From Arcuatula senhousia (lineage: Eukaryota; Mollusca; Bivalvia; Mytilida; Mytilidae): a stretch of DNA of 64,000 nucleotides. The position numbers and the translations under genes are program-made. Position 1 is the first letter of the stretch; every line of letters begins with the position of its first letter. The stretch is from positions 55,030,686-55,094,685 of the forward strand of contig OZ020306.1 of assembly GCA_963971305.1 (NCBI GenBank), written 5' to 3'. The notes under the pieces were generated by a model, which saw only the letters and a program-made list of their open reading frames with translations, was not told where the DNA came from and ran no database searches. Of this stretch, positions 12,661 to 23,990 are shown in pieces.

Positions 12661-12929
12661 AGTTCCACTAACAACCGACAACAATGCCAATTTAGTAAAA
12701 TTCTTGTTCACCTAATTAGAAAATAGTTGTCATAAAAAATGGACTTCCAAGAATGATGACTGTAATAGAAAGTATATGAAGAACTCAGCACTTATTAAAA
12801 GAAAGGTCAAAATTCTCTTTTTACATCACAAATAATGAGATTCCTCCTTTATTTAAAATTTCAGGCTTGTGAGATTTTGATTATCCAACAAGAACACATT
12901 TTTATTCCTTGTGGCCTTCAATGCTATAG

Positions 12930-14190
12930 ATAGTAAAACTAATTAAAAGTCTCACAAATCCAAGACCAAGGTCCCATAAAATAAAAGGTCCCACAAAACA
13001 AACCAAAGATCTCAAAACTTCTAAGATAGTAGTTTTTATCTTTTTTTCTAATTTTCAATTTTGACTTCTATAGATAGTAAAAGTCAAACAAACTTAGACC
13101 AAGGTCCCATAAAAAAAAAGTCCCACAAAACAAAAATAAAATCTCAAAACTTCTAAGAATATTTTTCTAATTTTCATTTCAACTTCTATAGGCAGTAAAA
13201 GTCTCACAAACTGAGAATGAGGTCCCATAAAATAAAAGGTCCCACAAAACAAGAATAAGATCTCAAAACTTCTAAGCATATAGATTTTATCTATTTTTCT
13301 AATTTTCATTTTTTTTATTCTATAGACAGCAAAAGTCTCATAAACTATGACTCATTAAGGTCCCATAAAATCAAAAAACTCACAAAAGAAAAAGAAAATC
13401 TCAAAACTTCTAAGCATATATTTTTTTTTATCTTTTTTTCTTATTTTCATTTTTGACTTCTATAGGCAGTAAAAGTCTCACAAAGTAAGACCTGTGGTGC
13501 CATAAAAAAACTGAAAGTCCCACAAGACAAAAATAAAATCTCAAAACTTCTAAGCATCTTCTTTTCTAGTTTTCATTTTTAACTTCTATAGGCAGTAAAA
13601 GTCTCACAAACTAAGACCAAGGTCCCATAAAATAAAAAGTCCCACAAAACAAAAATAAAATCTCAAAACTTATAAGCATCTTCTTTTCTAGTTTTCATTT
13701 TTAACTTCTATAGGCAGTAAAAGTCTCACAAACTAAGACCAAGGTCCCATAAAATCGAAAGTCCCACAAAACAAAACAAAATCTCAAAACTTCTAAGCAT
13801 CTTTTTTTCTAATTTTCATTTTTAACTTCTATAGGCAGTAAAAGTCTCACAAAGTAAGACCTGTGGTCCCATAAAAAAACTGAAAGTCCCACAAAACAAA
13901 AATAAAATCTCAAAACTTCTATGCATCTTCTTTTCTAGTTTTCATTTTTAACTTCTATAGGCAGTAAAAGTCTCACAAACTAAGACCAAGGTCTCATAAA
14001 ACTGAAAGTCCCACAAAACAAAAACAAAATGTTAAAATATCTAAGAAATTGCCATATACATGTAGTTATCTTGTTTTCTAATTTTCATTTTTAACTTCAA
14101 TAGACAAGATAGATAGTAAAAGTCTCACAAACTAAGACCAAGGTCCCATAAAATCAAAGGTCCCACAAAACAAGAATATGATCCCAAAAC
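12930..14190. repeat. ~125-bp tandem repeat with AAGTCCCACAAAACAAAAAT
   Basis: About nine units, each with CTTCTATAGGCAGTAAAAGT, CTCACAAACTAAGACCAAGG, TCCCATAAAA, AAGTCCCACAAAACAAAAAT and TCTCAAAACTTCTAAGCAT, then a T-rich stretch. Units vary by small indels. This is the right subterminal array of the 9.34 kb element. Confidence 0.93.
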
Positions 14191-14880
14191 TTTTAAGCAT
14201 AATATAGCTGCTACCTAGTCATAATTATCAAACACCAAAATTGCATTAGAATTTACAAGTAACCCTTGCTTTTTACTGTTTAACATACCATCATTTTATT
14301 CTTAAGCATATAACAAAATGTCTTTGGTTATATTCATGCATTTTTTTGAGAAAAAAAATCCCACTAACTGAAGGAAACCATTAGAATGTAAGCATTACAG
14401 CAGTAAAAACCCCTAAACATATAAGCAAACACATCAATATTACTAAAAGCAAATTCTTCTTCCATGTTTTTTTTTTTATTTACTTGTAAACATTTGGACA
14501 AAAGTCCCATTAAGATTAAAAACACTTTTTATCAACTTTAAAACCACATGCAATATTTCCATTGCAATATCTTCTCCATTAAAATTCTAACTTACCTCAC
14601 TTGCATGTTGATCTGCAACATCCATTAGAAATAATTCATCTGGACATAAAATGGCAGAGATTTCAAAGTGATCCAAGTTCAGCTTTCAACAAAGGAAAAA
14701 ATCCGAGTGGTCCGAATGGATTTCAAATAAAAATTTTATGGTCTTGTCCATGGTTTGTGGTAACTGTCCATACAGTCCATCAATAAATGTCTATCAATGC
14801 TATTCTTATGTTTGAGAGACTTTACTTGTAATAATGATCACATGATAAGGAAATATGCAAATAAGGTATTATTTCTTCAT
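14191..14880. other. non-repetitive stretch inside the 9.34 kb element
   Basis: Mostly AT-rich. Around 14592-14630 the minus strand reads MDVADQHASE and then GTAAG. This might be a first exon of the recombinase-like gene, but ten codons are too few to claim it. Confidence 0.3.
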
Positions 14881-15061
14881 TTTTTTGTGGGACTTTTCAT
14901 GAAGTCCCACAATGTAAAAAAAGTCCCATAATGTATGAAATGTACAGACGGACGGACGGACGGATGGACGGACGGACAGATGGATGGACAAGGTGTTTGC
15001 AATATAGCCCCCTCTCTTACGAGTGGGGGTATAAATACATGTATAGCCAATATTATCTTTT

Positions 15062-15331
15062 AACTAGGGTCTAAAGAAAACCAGAAAACTCTTACTAAAC
15101 CGTCGAGAAGCAGACTGGATCGAAAACGATGCAAAGTTATTAAAAAACTGGTACAGTAAAATCGGAGAATAACAAAACAGTCGGGCGATAAGGTGTTAAT
15201 ACTGGGAGAATCTTTCCACAAAGGAACTTTCAAAAGGAACTTTCCTAAAGTGCTTGAAAGTTCCTTTGTGGAAAGATTCTCCCAGTATTAACACCTTATC
15301 GCCCGACTGTTTTGTTATTCTCCGATTTTAC
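15062..15331. mobile_element. 270-bp insertion with perfect 78-bp hairpin and 13-bp target duplication
   Basis: AATATTATCTTTT occurs at 15049-15061 and again at 15332-15344. The duplicated unit at 25185 onward has it once and lacks the insert. Arms 15156-15233 and 15254-15331 are exact reverse complements around a 20-base loop, and the hairpin ends exactly at the insertion border. A 13-bp duplication suggests reverse-transcription-mediated insertion with snap-back copying; no known element is recognised. Confidence 0.85.
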
Positions 15332-16203
15332 AATATTATCTTTTAATATATATTGATATATATATTGTGGATTCTGACATTCCGACCCCCCTTTGGTACC
15401 TCTGCTTCTTTTAATTTCTTATGTAGTCTTTTTTGAATATGCATAATAAGACAAAACACATTCCCTATATCAAATACCCTATATTGCATGACCTATATGA
15501 TCGCATACTTTATATCACATGGCCATAATGGCACCCCTTTAACAAATAAACCAGAAAGATAATTAAAAAAAAACATTATTGTGTTAATAGTATCAAATGG
15601 CAAAATATGTGTCACATGCTGTATATTAACCCTCGACCAAAATCACCCATAGGGCTGATGGCCCTCAGGGTGATATAGGTGTCTCTGGTGTTTACAGCAT
15701 GTGGTACAGATTTGGACATGTAATCAACAGGAGGAGATTGTCCAATAATAAAGTTTTTTTAGCTTGTTTTTATATATTAGTTATATGGCATTACTTTTTA
15801 TTTTGACCCAAATACAGACACTGAGTCCAAGGTATCACATAGCCCTCTTACTTTTAGTGTGATGGATTTTATTTTATTTTATCGCTTAGATGTCTCATCT
15901 CCGTACTAAAAATATTTTGTCTCAAACTGCTTGTACTGCCAATGGAAATAACTGAGAATGACAAATGCCTGGCTTTAGAATACTGTGGAAAATGATATGG
16001 TACATTAAGGTCCATTATTAATTTGGCCCCTGTAAGACTGAAAGGTAGAACACTGATTTAGAGAAAAGCTCCATTGATATTTAGAAAGTCAAATAAATGA
16101 AGAAGCATGTTATATATGTTATCTGAAATACCAAATTAAAACATGGTAAATATGTATGGTTTCTGTCTGACAAACATTGGGGTAAAAAGATATTATTTTT
16201 AGA

Positions 16204-16414
16204 TACTGTGAAATGATTTATTTTCGTGGATACCAATTTTCGTGGTTTGATAAATATATGAGAAGCTGGTGGATTCTTAAATTCATGGTTCTGAAATCCT
16301 CAGCGTACAGATCAATGTAAAATTTCCTTAATGTGGGGTATCAAATTTCCTGGGTCAAGGCCACCCACAAACCACAAAAATTGAAATTCCATGAATAATA
16401 ATGAAACTACAGTA
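16204..16414. mobile_element. ~210-bp palindromic MITE (TACTGT ends), unit A copy
   Basis: Begins TACTGTGAAATGATTTATTT and ends with the near-complement (AATAATGAAACTACAGTA). Inner arms pair CAATTTTCGTGGTTTG with CAAACCACAAAAATTG. Other copies are at 26890-27101, 49080-49301 and 63704-63921. Confidence 0.8.
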
Positions 16415-16504
16415 CCAGCCACATATTGCTGGGGAATTTTTAATCTCAATTGAGGAATTCAAAGTTTTAGACACTTTTAAAAATAACAACATAATCATGA
16501 AAAA

Positions 16505-17055
16505 TGGGTCAAAGACAGAAATGGCCGGAATTCAATTAACAAGAAGTACAAATGTATATGATCCACAGACCTGAAATCAAATCCCACTTTATGGGAGTCC
16601 ATGCTGATGCTGCATACTAAATATCAAGAGGCCTTGATTAGTAGTTGCTGAGGAAACTGTCAAAAGTTAACTAAGTCGGTAAACAGGAAGTAGGTGAGGG
16701 ACAGACCTGAAATCAAATCCCACCTTAAGGGAGCTCATGCTGATGCTGCATACCTAATATCAAGGGGCTGTGATAAGTAGTTGCTGAGAAAACTGTTATG
16801 AAAATTTTCTATTATTGAACATTTAATAAGTAAAAAATTAACTGAGTCAGTTAACAGGAAGTAGGTGAGCAACAGACCTGAAATCAAATTTCACTCTATG
16901 AGAGCCCATGCTGGTACTGTATACCAAATATCAAGACACTGTGATAAGAAGTTACTGAGAAAATGTTTCCCAGCCCGCCGTCAGACCGCCTGCCCGCTGA
17001 ACATTCACCATTTTATAACCCATATTTTCACTAGTCAATCCGGCCAAAAATGACA
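16505..17055. mobile_element. element with ATGGCCGGA / TCCGGCCAAAAAT ends and ~187-bp tandem core
   Basis: Left GAAATGGCCGGAATTC, right CAATCCGGCCAAAAATG. Three units start with AACAGGAAGTAGGTGAG (or variant) and contain ATGCTGATGCTGCATACC. Present also in unit B (27195-27765). A sibling repeat (AACAGGAAGTAGATAAG) follows to ~17400. Confidence 0.7.
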
Positions 17056-17699
17056 TTTAATCTGATTTTGTTACTTTTGTCCTATTTAAGACCTCTGAAA
17101 AATAAAATCACGAAAAAAGAACAAAATTCCTGAGTCCACTGCCAAAAAATTCTAAAAAATTCTAAGTCCACTCACTCAACAGGAAGTAGATAAGCCACAA
17201 ACCTGGAAACCCATGCCACCATGTAAAACCCCTACCTGAAGCTGCAAACCAAATATTGAAAGTCTAGGATTAATAGCAGCTGAGAAATCTGTTACCAAAA
17301 AAGTGTGATGGACAGACCCACGCATGCACACACCCAAACAGACGCCCAGCATTTCTATGTACCTGCTCCCATTGCAGCAGGGCACACACATATTATGGAT
17401 AATATTAGAGTCATTGTGTTCAACTATCCAGCTTAAAACTTAAATCTTTTTCCTTGGATTTATTTTTTCTTAAAAATGAGGAGAGGAGGGGTAGCAAAAT
17501 GGCTCTTACTGTTTCTTGTCCTTTTCAGGTGAGCTCAAAAAGCATTAGCATATCCAAGGCTAAAAATTTAGTAAGAAATGTGTTTTATATGTGGCTGCAT
17601 TTTGTCAAAGTTAAAAAGTTGCATATGGCTGTACAAAAAATGTAACAACTTAAACTATTCAGAATTTTTATTTGATCAAATTTCAAGATTTTATTGGAG

Positions 17700-17820
17700 T
17701 TAAAGTAAATAAAGGTAATAACAAAACTACCGAACTTGAATGATCAATCTCATGGTCAAGAGAAAATGACAAAAACGAATCAGTCATACCGGAGACAAAG
17801 TTTACACTGTTTTTATCCCA
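17700..17820. repeat. short copy of a repeat also at 19940-20160, 30560-30790 and 38388-38490
   Basis: Shared words GGTAATAACAAAACTACC, AATGATCAATCTCA and AAAATGACAAAAACGAATCA. Absent at the matching place in unit B, so it was inserted in A or lost from B. The longer copies end in GGTCCTGACTTGGTAC-type sequence. Confidence 0.55.
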
Positions 17821-18002
17821 ATGTTTTGTGATTTAGGAGATAAAATCTCCAAATATAACATTTGACTTCAATTGGAGTTAATTCTAAAGTTAGATAAAGC
17901 AATTAAAATTCTTATTAACATGCATCTTATAAAGACAAAAATGTCAATTATTTAAAATTGTCAAAAAATCAATATACTGTCATCTGGCTTTCACATTAAA
18001 AA

Positions 18003-19673
18003 TCAAAATCCGTCACATTTAAGTTTGTGGATTCCAGCTTCTGGTTGATTTTTGGTACCACACCCAATAATTAAATTTCCCTCATGGTCAAAATCAGCTG
18101 ATGCAGGATACTTTATGAAAAAACACTCCCTCACATTTTTGCAAGCTATCAAATGTCCATTGCTGTTTAGAATATGCACCAAATTACTTCTCATATCACA
18201 CACTACAATGTTATTGTGAGAGGAAACAACAATGTCCCACGGATCAAATTGAATTATAGGATTGGTCAAAGAACTTCCACTGTACCTCCATTTGATCTCG
18301 CCCTCCATTGAAAGAAGTGTTATCTTTCCATATTCTACAGATAATTTGTCCAATATCAAAATGTCATTATTTTTCAGAGTTTTTATTCTGTAAGGAAAGT
18401 TGAACAATCTTATATTGTTTTCATCAAACTGAAAACTATTGAGTTCCTTCCCATCTTCTGATACAAAGATAATTTTTCTATCTGATGTCTCATCTCCATA
18501 ATGAAAATCTTCTACAGTAGCTCCAGCCATCACCTTGTCCCCAACTGCTCGTAAGGACACTGGATATAACTGAGAACCCCAAATGCTTGGCCTTAGAATG
18601 CTGTGGAAAATTTCCATATTTGTTTGACCCTTTTTAACAATTATTATTTTGTGATTTCTTTCTATGGCAAGAAGCATGTCTCCATTAGGCTTTAAAGCTA
18701 TATCCATCACTTTTATATATTCTGCTTCTCTCTCAATGGAGAGTTCATCTCCTAGTTTGATTTTCCTCAATAACCCTTGGCCCTGTTTGCTGTTTTTTAT
18801 CCATACACTGTCCTCCGCTACACAAATCTTACCTATGGCATTCCAATCTGTGACATGAGTCTTCAGCAATTCTAATTTGACTTCAGCAGTGTCTTCAACT
18901 AAAGTTTCATCAAGAGATCCTACTAATGATTTGACAGCTTCAATTTCTATGTCTCCTGGAATATATTTGTGGTTGACTCTTGGTAGGGGTATTGATGCTA
19001 TGTCCATGTTTTCTACATCATTGCTCACTTGGTCTGATATCCTGCAAATCTTTTCAATGTTGTCACTTCTTGATGCTTGCCTGATCAATTGATTTGTTTG
19101 ATTTAGTCCCACTAAATATGTATTTTCTAAATGTGATAGTTTTCTGGTAACTTCCTCATTGATAAACTGAAGCCAATTGTCTAGTTCTCCCTCTAGAGCC
19201 TCAGTTTGTCCACTTATCTCTTTAATAAGTTTAATTTTTTGCTCATTTATTTGACGCTTCATATCCTCACAGAAATTCTGATGCTTTACCAATACTCTTA
19301 GAAGTTTGTTTTTTTCTTCATTAAAGAATGGAATGAAATTGTAATTGAGTTTATGTTCATGACTTCTCAAAATGTCCATCTTATCATAAAAAATGGTTCC
19401 AATATCACATTTGACATGACCATCTCCATGACTTTCTTCTATGCACAATGTACATATAACAACACTGCATGATCGACAAAACATACAAAAATCCTTTTGT
19501 TTATGAGTAGTACATTTTATGATTTTTAGTCTCCTAATCCCTATGGGTTCTTGTGCACTTTCAAAGGTCTGGTAGCTGCTTGAATCATCTGCCTCTTCTT
19601 CTTCCAGATTAATACTTTTTCCATCCCTTCCATGGTCAGTTAGAGTTTTGGTCTGCTTGCCTTTAGCAGACAT
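18003..19673 (-). CDS. TRIM-like protein 2 (B-box, coiled coil, NHL-like propeller; no RING)
   Basis: Single-exon ORF. The start is placed at the ATG at 19673 (MSAKGK), which matches the MSA- starts of the paralogues. The reading frame extends nine codons further upstream only through a GTG. The 556-residue product has B-box ligands C53-x2-H56, C63-x2-C66, C74-x2-C77 and H82-x3-H86, a coiled coil at ~95-200, and a propeller-like C-terminal half ending in KLKCDGF. The conserved motif QEPIG precedes the B-box in all four copies. It lies in the first unit of a large direct duplication, and its partner is the gene at 28629-30290. The two proteins look almost identical over residues ~30-315 and then differ at about fifteen positions in the propeller. 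There is no RING finger. Function is inferred from domain family only. Confidence 0.87.
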   Translation of the reverse strand: MSAKGKQTKTLTDHGRDGKSINLEEEEADDSSSYQTFESAQEPIGIRRLKIIKCTTHKQKDFCMFCRSCSVVICTLCIEESHGDGHVKCDIGTIFYDKMDILRSHEHKLNYNFIPFFNEEKNKLLRVLVKHQNFCEDMKRQINEQKIKLIKEISGQTEALEGELDNWLQFINEEVTRKLSHLENTYLVGLNQTNQLIRQASRSDNIEKICRISDQVSNDVENMDIASIPLPRVNHKYIPGDIEIEAVKSLVGSLDETLVEDTAEVKLELLKTHVTDWNAIGKICVAEDSVWIKNSKQGQGLLRKIKLGDELSIEREAEYIKVMDIALKPNGDMLLAIERNHKIIIVKKGQTNMEIFHSILRPSIWGSQLYPVSLRAVGDKVMAGATVEDFHYGDETSDRKIIFVSEDGKELNSFQFDENNIRLFNFPYRIKTLKNNDILILDKLSVEYGKITLLSMEGEIKWRYSGSSLTNPIIQFDPWDIVVSSHNNIVVCDMRSNLVHILNSNGHLIACKNVRECFFIKYPASADFDHEGNLIIGCGTKNQPEAGIHKLKCDGF

Positions 19674-20681
19674 TTCAAGTTTCTTATTCAAATTGTTCAC
19701 CCAAGATTAACATTTCACTTTATTCTATGATATGCATAATCATAAATAAAAATCAAAAGTTCAGAGTCTCATTTTTATCAAAACTTTTGTTAGTACATAA
19801 CTTGCAAGTGTATTAGAGATATATATATATAAACTGATTGTACATATATAGATTATTAGAGACGCAAAGAGGTACCAAAGGGGCATTTTAGACATATAAG
19901 AAAGGCAAACAGACAAATACTCCAACTGGCCATATGGAAATAAAGGTAATAACAAAACTACCAATTTAAATGATCAATCTCATAGTCCAGAGAAAATGAC
20001 AAAAACAAATCAGTTCTTCTGGAGAAAATGGTCCTGACTTGGTACAGGCATTTCAAATGGAATGGTGGGTTAATCCAGGTTTTATTGCGCCAAACCTTCC
20101 TCTTCCATTGCGATCTTAGGATCCGGTTATGACCATAGAACACAACATAGTTGTGAGACACAATAGGGATAGTGAGGTGATCATCTCAGTACAGCAGACT
20201 AGTCAACCGCTAATTAAAACAATTAAAAAAATTAAAACAATTAACCATCATATCTTTTAACTCAATTTTGAAGGGATAGGAATAGGGATAATCTGGATGC
20301 AGATGATTACAAGCAGCTAACAGGATCAGACCCAATGTGCGAATGAATAAACTTAGCAGTGCACAAAAACCCATAGGGATAAGAAGACTAACAAGAGTAA
20401 ACATTAAAAAGTGTCTTGCCTGATGGTGTTACATACTAGTTTCCCCCCTACTAAGTTTTCCCTGAGAAATACCTGTATATTCTGAACCCAATTCCCCCCC
20501 TAATATTTGGTGAGGAAAAATTATCATATATACTAGATTTTCCTTTTATTTGAAACCAATACTGTTCTAATCCCCTTTTACTAAAATGCACTGTTTAGTC
20601 TTACTTGATTAAATGTTATTATTTTCATTATTATATCAATGTAACACTTCTAATAATGCAATTTCAATGGTTGAATATACT

Positions 20682-22009
20682 GCCAAGGCAAAAAGTCATG
20701 GTCACTGTCCATGGTCGACCATGATTATCTATGGTCGACTGCCTTCTGTTAATTGGTACCATGGTCCTTAAACATGGTTGACCATGTGTGACCATGGTCG
20801 ACCATGGTCAACCATGGTCAAACATGGTTCTATTATTTTCAGAAAAAAATTAATGTTTCAGTTTACAATCCAAATTAACAATATAATTTAATTTTCTAAG
20901 AACAAAATTGATTTATTAATGTGAATTCTGCATGCATTGTAGGTAAATCTATTAAAAAAAGACTAATCTGAAAAATAATTAAATGCCTACAATTCTTAGT
21001 GACTGTTTAATGTTGCCATGATAACTCAACAGTCATTTCCATTAAAGTTTGAAAGATTTAACACTCATCTTGATTTGACTGTACATTTTGTTCTTTATCT
21101 CACTGTTAACTCCTTGTTTCTCATTGATATTCATGTCAACATCATAGGTTCAAATCTTTAACTAATAGCAATTCCCAATCCCTATATATGTGGAACCATT
21201 TCTGTAAAATGCTTCAAAAGGTCTCCAACTGACAGGTTTAATGCACAAATGTAAGAAATATGATTACAATATGCCCAAACAAAGTTTAAAATAAAAAAAA
21301 AAGAAAGAATTATCTTATTACCCATTTCAAGTTCTCAAGATTTAAAAAAAAATATTATTGGTAAAAGCAAAGGGAGATAAACCACAAAATTTATACCATG
21401 GTTCTGCCATCGATGATTAACATTGGTAGGTGAAATGTAAGCAAATTTTAATTATTTATTGTAATCAAGTCAGCTAAATGTACAGCAATAAAGACTTTAT
21501 TAGGTCTTGTTAAAAATGTCAAAAGAACATTAAAAACAAACACCAGTCGGGTAGCTGAAAACAAACATGTAAGTCAATTAGCCTTACATTTGTATGAGTG
21601 AAATAAAGTCACCTCAGGATCAGTCTTAACCATTATAACAAAATATTATGTTATTTTATTTAAAAAATGCAAGTTTAATTTTTTATGGACCTTTGTCAAC
21701 CATGTTAAGTACTTTGTGACCATGAACTACCATAGTCAGCAATGATTGACCATGATTTTGACCATGGTCAACCATATACTGACCATGGTCAAAAACTATG
21801 GATCATGGTTGACCATGGTCAGTTTCGATTTTGACCATGGTCAACCATATACTGACCATGGTCAAAATCATGGTCAATCATTGCTGACTATGGTAGTTCA
21901 TGGTCACAAAGTACTTAACATGGTTGACCATGGTAGTTCATGGTCAACCATCTTGAACCATGAAATACCATGGTGACCATGGTCAACCATGGTCATCTTT
22001 TCGCCTGGG
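20682..22009. mobile_element. 1.33 kb element with CCAAGGCAAAAAG ends and GACCATGG-rich subterminal palindromes
   Basis: Unit B at 31290-31300 reads straight through (AATATACTCAGATGTTAG), so this is an insertion in A. Left end GCCAAGGCAAAAAGTC; right end, reverse-complemented, CCCAGGCGAAAAGATG. About 140 bp at the left and 300 bp at the right consist of many overlapping GGTCAACCATGGTC/GGTCGACCATG words. The ~900-bp middle has no coding potential. No clear target duplication. Confidence 0.85.
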
Positions 22010-23219
22010 AGATGTTAGGGGTTTCAGTAAGAAAGATTTGGTCTATAATTAGAATTGTCAACAGATTCATTTTATCTTATTTTAAAGTCCAAATTGTCTA
22101 GAGTCTGTATGATCATTATCTCAGACAAAGGCTAGTCTGATTTGGCTTTCTTTTTTATACTGTACTTTTCATTCTATTGTTAACTATGGCATTATAAAAG
22201 CCCAGTGGTCTGTGAAGAAGTATTATTTACAGGTACATGTATAGACTTTGATGTAGATTGGTTTTTAGAGATAAAACTGAACTTCCAAAAATATACAACA
22301 AACACAGCATATTGTTGTCTTGGTGATCTACTGGTAGATATCCTTTTGTAACTTGTATGACATGGTAGTCAATTGCTCTGGACACATGCAGTCCATGGTG
22401 GACTGACAAAACCTTTTGACACATGCAGCCTTTGATTGACTTTTCCCACATTTCACAACGAATTCAATTATTTTGTTCAAATTCAGACCAAAATAAATTA
22501 ATTACAAAAATATTCCCCTTTTTATCCCTAAATTAATGGTATATGGTACCTTTCACTATTGCACCTTTTTTGCCTCTTACAGCAATTAGAAGAAGGGAGT
22601 TTCGCAAAATAATCCTCAATTTTGTTAATTCACTACAAGAATTTATTTGCAAAAAATATAAATTAGAAATTGGACAATAAATAAAAAAGTTTGGATTTTG
22701 TCCCCTTTTGACCCCTAATTCCACAATATGAGGGTGCAATAATTAATCCTCCATTTTGTTTTGAATACTTGACAAGACTTAACTTGCAAAAAAAAATGAA
22801 ACTAGAAAAACTGTGAGCAGCAGCTCACAAATAAATACCCCCCAAAATCAATCAGATAGAATTTTAAAATAGATGGTGCATATCTACATTATGTCACAAA
22901 GATTGTGTGAAAGTTTAATGAAAATCCATCAAGGGGTTTAGGAGGAGTTGCAGATAAGAGATGGGTACCCCCATGTAGTTGAATGGCTAAGTAGCAATTA
23001 TCCAACCAGAACCAAAGTTATTGTGGGAACAAATAAAAAATTTGAATTTTGCCCCTTTTGGGCCCCTAATTTCTAAAGGAATAAAGGGGGGACCCCCAAA
23101 ATCAATCCCTTCCATCCTTAAATGGTATGGAACATTGTGGTAAAAATTCACAGCATTTGGTTCACAAGAACAAAAGTAATTGTGGGAATAAACAAAAAAA
23201 AAGGTTCCCAGGAGCACGA

Positions 23220-23990
23220 ATGGCTCACTTGTCTTGATGTTGACCCTATAAAGACTTTTCTAGAGATAAATGAGCAGAAAATTTAAGCAAGCAAAAGCTT
23301 TTCTCTATCTACTATAGTTTTCATTCTGTAGCTGTAGGCTCAAATCATGAAAAAAAGTTATTTTAGGGACGATAACCCCTATAAGAAGTCATCTGACATC
23401 TTCAGCCCTATATATAAACTTTTGAAGAGCTAAATGAACTGAACATTTCAGCAAGCAACAGCTTTTCTCTATCTGCTATAGTTTTCATTCTATAGGCCAA
23501 AAACATGAAAAAAATGATATTTAAGGAGCTGTAACTCCTGTAAGTACTATAGTTTTCATTCTGTAGCTGTAGGCTCAAATCATGAAAAAACATTATTTTA
23601 GGGGCGATAACCCCTATAAGAGGTCATCTGACAACTTCAGCCCGATATAAACTTTTATAGAGCTAAAGGAACTGAACATTTAAGCAAGCAACAGGTTTTC
23701 TCTATCTGCTATAGTTTTCATTCTATAGGCCAAAAACATGAAAAAAAACGACATTTATGGGGCTGTAACTCCTGTAAGGGGTCATCTGACAACTTTGACC
23801 CTATGAAGACTTTTGTAGAGCTAAATGAACTGAACATTTAATCAAGCAACAGCTAATCTATATCTGCTAAAGTTGTCATTCTATAGGCCAAAAACATGAA
23901 AAAACGTCATTTTAGGGGCAGTAACCCCTGTAAGGGGTCATCTGACAACTTCCATCCTATGGAGACATTTGTAAAGCTTTATGAGCTGAA
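23220..23990. repeat. ~165-bp tandem repeats (unit A copy)
   Basis: Units share GGGGTCATCTGACAACTT, TTTTGTAGAGCTAAATGA, GAACATTTAAGCAAGCAACA, TCTATCTGCTATAGTTTTCA and CCAAAAACATGAAAAAA. The left end GGTTCCCAGGAGCACGAAT corresponds to 36888 in unit B. Confidence 0.8.

Larger units (their letters stand above)
5605..14943. mobile_element. 9.34 kb element with terminal inverted repeats and giant subterminal arrays
   Basis: The left end reads ACATTTGATACATTCTGGGA and the right end, reverse-complemented, ACATTTCATACATTATGGGA. Both then continue with repeated GTGGGACTT. Its inner margins are two large arrays in opposite orientation: GTGGGACTT on the left (5620-7075) and AAGTCCCAC on the right (12380-14190). 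It interrupts a GGAC microsatellite, so a target duplication cannot be read. Inside are a tyrosine-recombinase-like gene remnant, a 0.77 kb nested element (7133-7900) and a MITE (8800-8987). The class is unclear. Confidence 0.7.
5135..15032. mobile_element. pearl-like element split by a 9.34 kb insertion
   Basis: The ends are a 13-bp perfect inverted repeat: ATACCCCCACTCG at 5135-5147 and its complement at 15020-15032. Between 5157 and 5577 lie ~2.5 tandem units of 166-180 bp (each starting AAAACAGGAAGTA), then a GGAC microsatellite. The microsatellite resumes at 14946-14990, followed by the right terminus. The layout (short inverted ends, ~170-bp tandem core, GGAC tract) is that described for bivalve pearl elements. 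An unoccupied counterpart is seen at about 448-474 (GATGCAAGTGTAAAATACAT). Confidence 0.75.
15033..23990. repeat. segmental duplication unit A (carries TRIM-like gene 2)
   Basis: Colinear with 25175-38225 over its whole length, including the gene, the GATGGCCCTCAGGGTGATAT block (15648 versus 26110), the MITE at 16204, the flank GGTAATAACAAAACTACC and the TRIM-like upstream region. Insertions private to A include 15062-15331 and 20682-22009. Confidence 0.9.

Noticed and set aside
13094..13309. Minus-strand ORF in the ~125-bp repeat
   Set aside because: Product of the repeat units, no domain.
19674..19700. Nine-codon N-terminal extension of TRIM-like gene 2 (and 30291-30317 for gene 3)
   Set aside because: It begins at GTG, not ATG. 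The ATG that follows aligns with the starts of the other two paralogues.
21746..21976. ORF with repeated MVNHG/DHGQ words
   Set aside because: Translation of the GACCATGG palindromic end of the 20682-22009 element.
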